DNA from: Intoshia linei
Lineage: Eukaryota; Orthonectida; Rhopaluridae
DNA length: 64,000 bases
NCBI GenBank assembly: GCA_001642005.1
Contig: LWCA01000015.1
Location: forward strand, 23,165-87,164
Direction: 5' to 3'
Both the position numbers and the translations under genes were made by a program. Positions 58,858 through 64,000 of the stretch are shown here, piece by piece. The notes beneath the pieces are model-generated. The model was not told where the DNA came from. It was given only the letters and a program-made list of their open reading frames with translations, and did no database searches. Each line of letters opens with the position of its first letter. Position 1 is the first letter of the stretch.

Positions 58858-59735
58858 TTATTAGCATCTTATGAGGCATTGTATTATATTACCAAAACGA
58901 GTAAGCCATCTACTTTACCATTAGCGATTAGAATAAATGAAGTTATTTTCGGACAAAGTTACGCTAACGAATTAAAAAAAATTTAATTTTCAAATGACAC
59001 TGTTAGAAGGATTACACATATCAGCAAAAAGCAGTTAGATCAACTCATTGTGAGGGTTCAAAATTCGAAATTTGCAATTCAGTTGGACGAATCAACTGAT
59101 ATTAAAAATATGGCACAACTTTTAGTGTACGTAAGATATTCTTATAATAACAGCTTCCATGAAGATTTATTATTCTGCAGATCGTTAAATGATTACACGA
59201 CGGAAGAAGCAATTGTTGAAATTGTTGAGGCGTTGTAAAAGTTGATGAATTTTTCAATGAGTTCGGTATTAAATGGAATAATTGCATCGGTATTTGTACT
59301 GATGGTGCAGCTGGAATGACTGGTAGACTGAATGGATTTTATTATAAAGTTAGATCAACGTGTATTAATTCTATTAATTTTACTCATTGCATGATTCACA
59401 GAGAAGCGCTCGTCTCTAACAAAATTTCAGAAAATTTAAATTCTTTACTAGACTCCACTAAAATCATTGATTTTATAAAATCTCGTGCGCTTAATACGCG
59501 ACTTTTTGCAAATTTATGTGATTCTTGATTCAAGAATTTGCAGTTATTTCAGCTGATTTTAGTGTTAAAATTCTATTTAAACAAAAATAATTGGATACTT
59601 TTTGGCTTTTAATGGAGAAAGAATTTCCATCTCTATCAAAAATTGGTATAACGATTCTTCCGTTTTCTACCACTTATCTATGTGAATCAGCTTTTTCAAA
59701 GATGACCGCAATAAAGACAAAATATCGGAACATAA
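58858..59735 (+). pseudogene. hAT (Buster/ZBED-SCAND3 type) transposase, degraded
   Basis: Fragments in changing frames: ASYEALYYITKTSKPSTLPL; SNDTVRRITHISKKQLDQLI; FAIQLDESTDIKNMAQLLVY (catalytic Asp region); CTDGAAGMTGRLNGFYYKV; THCMIHREALVSNKI; IDFIKSRALNTRLFANLC. After a large internal deletion comes the C-terminal dimerisation block [20 protein letters not shown] with [17 protein letters not shown]. Several stops and frameshifts; not functional. Confidence 0.85.
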
Positions 59736-60038
59736 AAATGACCTTTATCGTACACTCAGCATACTAGAGAAAGCAAATCTTACAGTTAAACCATCAAAAT
59801 GTTCAATAGCAACAAAATAATTCAAATTTCTCGTACATATAGTTAATCAAGACTACATAAAAGCAGACCCCGAAAAAATTAACTCAATATTAAACCTACC
59901 AGCTCTAGAAAATATTAAATCTATTCGACGCTTTATAGGAATGTGCAACTATCAATCTAAATTTATAAAAAATTATGCAAAAGTAATAACTCCACTTCAA
60001 GAAATGTTAACAACTAAATCCACATTCACTTGGACTAA
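59736..60038 (+). pseudogene. Ty3/gypsy reverse transcriptase fragment (part 1)
   Basis: [20 protein letters not shown], then a stop, FLVHIVNQDYIKADPEKINS, FIGMCNYQSKFIKNYAKVIT and STFTWTN: the RT thumb and connection of a Ty3/gypsy pol. It is broken at 60038 by a Helitron and resumes at 62730. It abuts the hAT remnant on the left without visible ends. Confidence 0.85.
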
Positions 60039-62729
60039 TCCTAACTTATATAAAAAGCTATGTCTGTGTGTGTTAACTTTATTTAAATAACTACCCGTCT
60101 TAGAATTTTTTAAAGACCACATTTCAATTACAATTTTTTTCGGGACGTATATTAAGATATATTTTAACCTCCCAATTTCACATCTTAAGGGTCAAAAACC
60201 CCTGTTGTCCCTCTTTTTGAAAATTAAACGAATTAGAGAATTTAAAAAAATATATACGCTGATGCGGATTTTAAAATCATGAACATTATCATAATTTTAA
60301 ATTTATATCTTCAGGGCCAAAGCCCCAAATTACCCTTTTTTTTAATAAAAACAGCACTAGAATTTAAATAAATTTACAGGTGTTACAGTTGTATCATGTT
60401 AACACACATAAAAAATTTTAATCGGAATAAGTGACGACTTCACGGTTAAAAAAACATTTTAGTATTCATATTTTTTTTTGAAATATTGTATTAAAACAAA
60501 AAATATGAAATAATTAACAGTCCGAAAATTTAAAAAAAGGATTATTCTGATAGAGCTTATTCCAGTTGATATAAATACAAAATTTCAACCCCAGAAATAT
60601 GCGCATTCCTGGTGAAAAATAATTTTTAATATATTATCAACCAATATTTTTCAAATATTTCGATTAAAGACAAAAATTGAAGATGTAAATATTGATCCTA
60701 CAATTTCAAAAAAATGTGTATTGTGCGTCTACACATTTCCAATGAAGACATATGTGAAAATCTATATAATTCATTCCTTCGGAATTTTTTTCATTGCTAC
60801 GCAATTTTAACACTACAGCAACGAATATATAAAATTAAATTTATATTAACTGAAATGTTATTTTTTTTATTGATAACACTGTCCAACATTGCAAGAAGAA
60901 ACTAATGTAACATATTAAAATAATCAGCTAATTTTTGTGATTCTAACGATATACATATTTTTATAATTGAAGATTTAAAAATGGTGATATTTTAATTAGT
61001 AATTTTATTATTCTATTAAATTTTTACCCATAAAAAACAGTGACATGTTTTACATGTCAAATAAAGTTTTTATTACATCTTTCAATTAATTAAAGCGATG
61101 AGTTAATTTTATATTGCATTCTCACGAAACATTTAAACAAGATTTTAACCAAGAATTACAATGTCGAACACGTATACTACAGACTCACTGCGACCATTAT
61201 AAATTTTTCCTATTTTCAGCGACACTAAATTAATGGCTGGTATACTAAATGGCCCACAAATTGGAAAACTATTAAAAGATGCACATTTTCGATCTACCTT
61301 TAAACCTGAACAAAAAGATGCGTTTAATGCTTTGGAAAATGTAATCTCATTTTTTCTTTGAAACAATCGATCTGAAAATTACAAGGATTTAATCGAAGAG
61401 TTATTGATAAAATACCAAGAAATGAACCGCCTTTATAGCATAAAAATGCATTATCTAGAATATCATTTAGATTTCTTTGCGGTATGTGGTCAGACGAAAA
61501 GGGTGAACAATTTTATCAAACTATGATGTTATATGAAAAACGTTTTAGGAGATGTAGATCATTAAATATGGTTTGTGATTTTGTTTGGTGGTCAATAAAA
61601 AATAAATTTTAAATTTATCTAATTATTACTTTTTTTATTAAATATTTTTAATTGATACCTTCTTATATCTTAATTTTTGAAATGTATGTCTATCACTTAA
61701 ATCCTTGATATTGAACAAGATTCATCTAGGGGTAACCCGAAACAGTTGATTTTACGTGTAATGTAAGTACTACATCCAGAAAATTTTTATTTCATATTGT
61801 TTGTCAATGTTGCCTTAAAATTAAAGGTAATTAAATAATTAATGACAATTTTTTTTATACATATGTAGACGTGTATGTCTATCTGTCAATTTTACCATTT
61901 GTAATATACAATATTAATTGTAAATAGACCTCACGGTGGAGTGTATTCCTTTAAAAAAAAAATTTTGACACTTAATTAAATCCAAAGTCGATCTTGAAAT
62001 TAATAAATTTTTTTTTAAAATATATGTATACTGGTTCACTTACATATAACAAAATTTTCGGTCAATTTATCGAAATTTTGTTGGACAGTGTATTTGTTAC
62101 AAATTTAACATAAAATGGTAATAAGTGTAGTGATAATCACTATCGTGTAATATAAGATAAACAAAGTTAGTGTATAATTAATATTAAATTCTTCCAACAC
62201 AATCTTGTATAACCTTATATCAGTTCCTTCATACAGGTAATATTGCTACAATAAGAAAAGTAACATTCACAAGAAAAAAGGCTAAAAGTATGGACAAATT
62301 TTTAACATTAATCATTTTTATATTACAAACCTTTGCAATAATGGTAAAATTCGACTGAAGATTCAATTAACTATTTATAAACAATTGGTATTTTAAAGTA
62401 TTTATTAAATTGATACTGAATATATGTCATAACATTGAAAATGACAAAATATGTTTTTATAATTTTATTTTTTCTAGAATTTATGCTATTTATGACTGTT
62501 TTTACTTTATTTTTATTATTACATACATTCTGTCTAATAAATTAAAAAAATGGAATAACAATTGTTTTTAAATTCTTTACGCAAATGTTAACAAAACAAA
62601 AAATTGATAATAGTTAATAGAATTTATAGTTAGATTTTCAACGTGAATTTATTTTTTTGGTATAATAAAAGAGTGCCCTCGCAGCAGAGCTAGGTGCTGT
62701 TTGTACGTAGTACAAAACTGCCAAGCTAG
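60039..62729 (+). mobile_element. Long Helitron (2691 bases) inserted in a gypsy pol frame
   Basis: 5' TCCTAACTTATATAAAAAGC after A; 3' CTAG (62726-62729) before T. Four internal modules (60098-60672) are followed by CGTCTACACATTTCC- and TGCTACGCAATTTT-type sequence, a captured protein-coding fragment (61190-61615), and the family 3' segment with CTCGCAGCAGAGCTAGG. The terminal hairpin is CTGTTTGTAC-GTA-GTACAAAACTG. The surrounding gypsy frame continues on both sides, confirming the ends. No Rep/helicase gene, hence non-autonomous. Confidence 0.92.
61190..61615 (+). pseudogene. Captured coding fragment inside the Helitron
   Basis: Reads LMAGILNGPQIGKLLKDAHF, RSTFKPEQKDAFNALENVIS, stop, ENYKDLIEELLIKYQEMNRL, SIKMHYLEYHLDFF, frameshift, WSDEKGEQFYQTMMLYEKRF and MVCDFVWWSIKN. 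I recall this layout (LLKD..F, FLGN..AENY, MS.KIHFLHSHLDFF, SDE.GERFHQD) from a protein found in many copies in arthropod and cnidarian genomes, most likely transposon-borne. Stops show it is no longer coding. Confidence 0.65.
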
Positions 62730-63060
62730 TACACGTATAGTCTTTTAAACAGCTATTACTTACTGAAGCGCCTATACTAACTTTCCCTGACCCCAATCAA
62801 CATTTTATACTGGAAACTGACGCCTCAGACGTCGGAATCGGTAGTATATTACTATAGTAAAGCTCTTTCTCCGGCTCAACGTAATTACTCAACAGCAGAC
62901 AAAGAATTAACTGCTGCATCCACTTCAATTAAAAAATTCCGCCACCTACTACAAGGAAAACACTATAGGGTCATCACCGATCATAATCTTTTTGTCCACA
63001 TGGTAAACTCAAAAAACTTATCTAAACGACAATTGCGTGACAGCATTATTGATCATTCAT
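62730..63060 (+). pseudogene. Ty3/gypsy pol fragment (part 2, RNase H)
   Basis: [38 protein letters not shown] (RNase H Asp), frameshift, SKALSPAQRNYSTADKELTA (catalytic Glu), STSIKKFRHLLQGKHYRVIT and DHNLFVHM. Continuation of 59736-60038 across the Helitron. Integrase and LTRs were not found. Confidence 0.88.
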
Positions 63061-63131
63061 TAATATTGATAATATCAAGTAATAAGACATTACAGAAAAT
63101 TTTTATAATAAAATAGTATAGTAAATGTTTT

Positions 63132-63269
63132 TTATTCTATTTCTTCTTGCATATCTGCATGTATTTGTTTACAAACCCTCAGATTGTATTTGCTCCAAAT
63201 GAAGGCCACGTGATTAAATCCTTCAAATTCTATGCGTTTTTTAAGATTACTTCCTTTGAAGCATGTATT
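63132..63269 (-). CDS. Acid lipase-like protein, last exon
   Basis: After an acceptor (TTTCCTAG on the minus strand) the exon reads NTCFKGSNLKKRIEFEGFNH, VAFIWSKYNLRVCKQIHADM, QEEIE and a stop at 63132-63134. Animal lysosomal and gastric acid lipases end similarly (HLDFIWG.DAP..LYN.I...M); the His in FNHVAF would be the catalytic His and the usual Asp/Leu after it is replaced. Upstream exons are not seen before 64000. The call rests on one short exon. Confidence 0.55.
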   Translation of the reverse strand, partial: NTCFKGSNLKKRIEFEGFNHVAFIWSKYNLRVCKQIHADMQEEIE

Positions 63270-64000
63270 CTAGGAAAATATTTAATATTTTATACTATAG
63301 AGTAGTATATATTATAATATACAATATACAACAGGGGTCGGCAACCAGTGACGTACCAGTGTTGGAATATACATATTACCTAATTTAAAATTAGTATGCA
63401 AAATATAAATTCGAACTACGGTTTTGTAGAAGGATTATTGGATTAAAATTTTAAAAATAAATACTGATCAACCAGTCTATCATAGTCAGATATTAATTCA
63501 ACATAAAAATAAATATATTATTATAAAGCAGTTAAAACGAAATATATGCATAATTTTAAAAGATAAAATTGGTTCCCACAACCCCAGTTAAGAATGAAAT
63601 GCTGCAGAATCTACCAATATTACGAAATAAAAACATTTTCTGGTATAAACACCATAAAATGTTTTCTCGGAATCATAAATGATTTATATACATTAGGGTG
63701 TCACACCCATCAAAGAATCAAGGGCAATTAGCACTACAAGTGTGTATTTTTAAAATAGAAAAACTAATTCGCAATCAAAAACATTTAACTCTATCTATTC
63801 GAGTTTCGTTTGTCATTTTAAATATCACTTTATAAATATTATGGAGAAATTAAAACTGAAGTTTATTTTAACGGAAATTGGCGTTTGAGCCTTTAAACGT
63901 GGTACCGCCTTTATAATACTGTTCTCCACGTTTAGTTATACAGTTTTTTTTTTTAAATTTGTTTCTAGCTCAATTTTTTTGGATTTTATTAACGATTTAA
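63270..64000. other. Upstream side of the lipase-like exon
   Basis: Presumably intron. It contains a hAT/Charlie-type end CAGGGGTCGGCAACCAGTG at 63332. No further exon was recognised on either strand. Confidence 0.35.

Noticed and set aside
1-64000. CRISPR array, rRNA or tRNA genes, prokaryotic operon
   Set aside because: No regularly spaced repeats, no rRNA-like sequence and no cloverleaf seen by eye; spliced metazoan genes exclude a prokaryotic source.

Overview
The window is AT-rich nuclear DNA from an animal. At least sixteen protein genes could be recognised by reading exons across introns; most are broken into short exons by introns of about 34-60 bases with GT-AG ends, and only the Derlin and EXOC8 genes are intronless. 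The gene set is metazoan: tropomyosin with two alternative last exons, mannose 6-phosphate receptor, NIM1 kinase, SSX2IP, PGAM5, PIP4P, and a K+-dependent Na+/Ca2+ exchanger. Tiny introns, high AT content and tight gene pairs mixed with transposon-filled gaps suggest a small-genome, perhaps parasitic invertebrate such as an orthonectid. That identification is inference only.

Layout. 1-4528: 3' part of an NCKX exchanger (+). 4626-9152: a compact block of POLD2 (-), FCP1/CTDP1 (+) and Derlin (-). 10306-15904: SSX2IP (-), with a piggyBac transposase remnant in an intron. 16075-17631: GINS1 (+), converging with NIM1K (17635-19229, -) with 3 bases between stop codons. 20151-22659: SLC2-type sugar transporter (-). 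24550 and 35135 are single-N scaffold gaps. Between them lie EXOC8 (+), PIP4P (-), a small membrane protein (+) and the last exons of mitochondrial IF-2 (-). 38112-38448: 3' end of tropomyosin (+). 39445-40591: ribosomal protein L17 (+). 43590-44324: two-HMG-box protein (+). 45462-50801: PGAM5 (-). 52234-54607: M6PR (-). 57239-58037: an unidentified membrane protein with a CUB-like start (+). 58858-63060: nested dead transposons (hAT, Ty3/gypsy, Helitron). 63132-63269: last exon of an acid-lipase-like gene (-).

Mobile DNA fills nearly every long intron and gap. The main family is a non-autonomous Helitron with a TC 5' end, a CTAG 3' end and a 3' hairpin. One copy sits inside a gypsy coding region, so its ends can be set exactly. 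Others are hAT-type elements with 8-bp target duplications (CAG.CATTCTCAAC termini), a piggyBac MITE flanked by TTAA and nested in a hAT element, and palindromic TA-flanked MITEs.

The strongest points for a second look are: a 590-base exact duplication bounded by both N gaps, with genes cut at those joins (likely a scaffolding error); the Helitron that carries a foreign gene fragment; an M6PR-like protein missing one specific disulfide pair and its sorting signal; a PIP4P with an altered CX5R motif; and two MITEs with the same core but unrelated ends.
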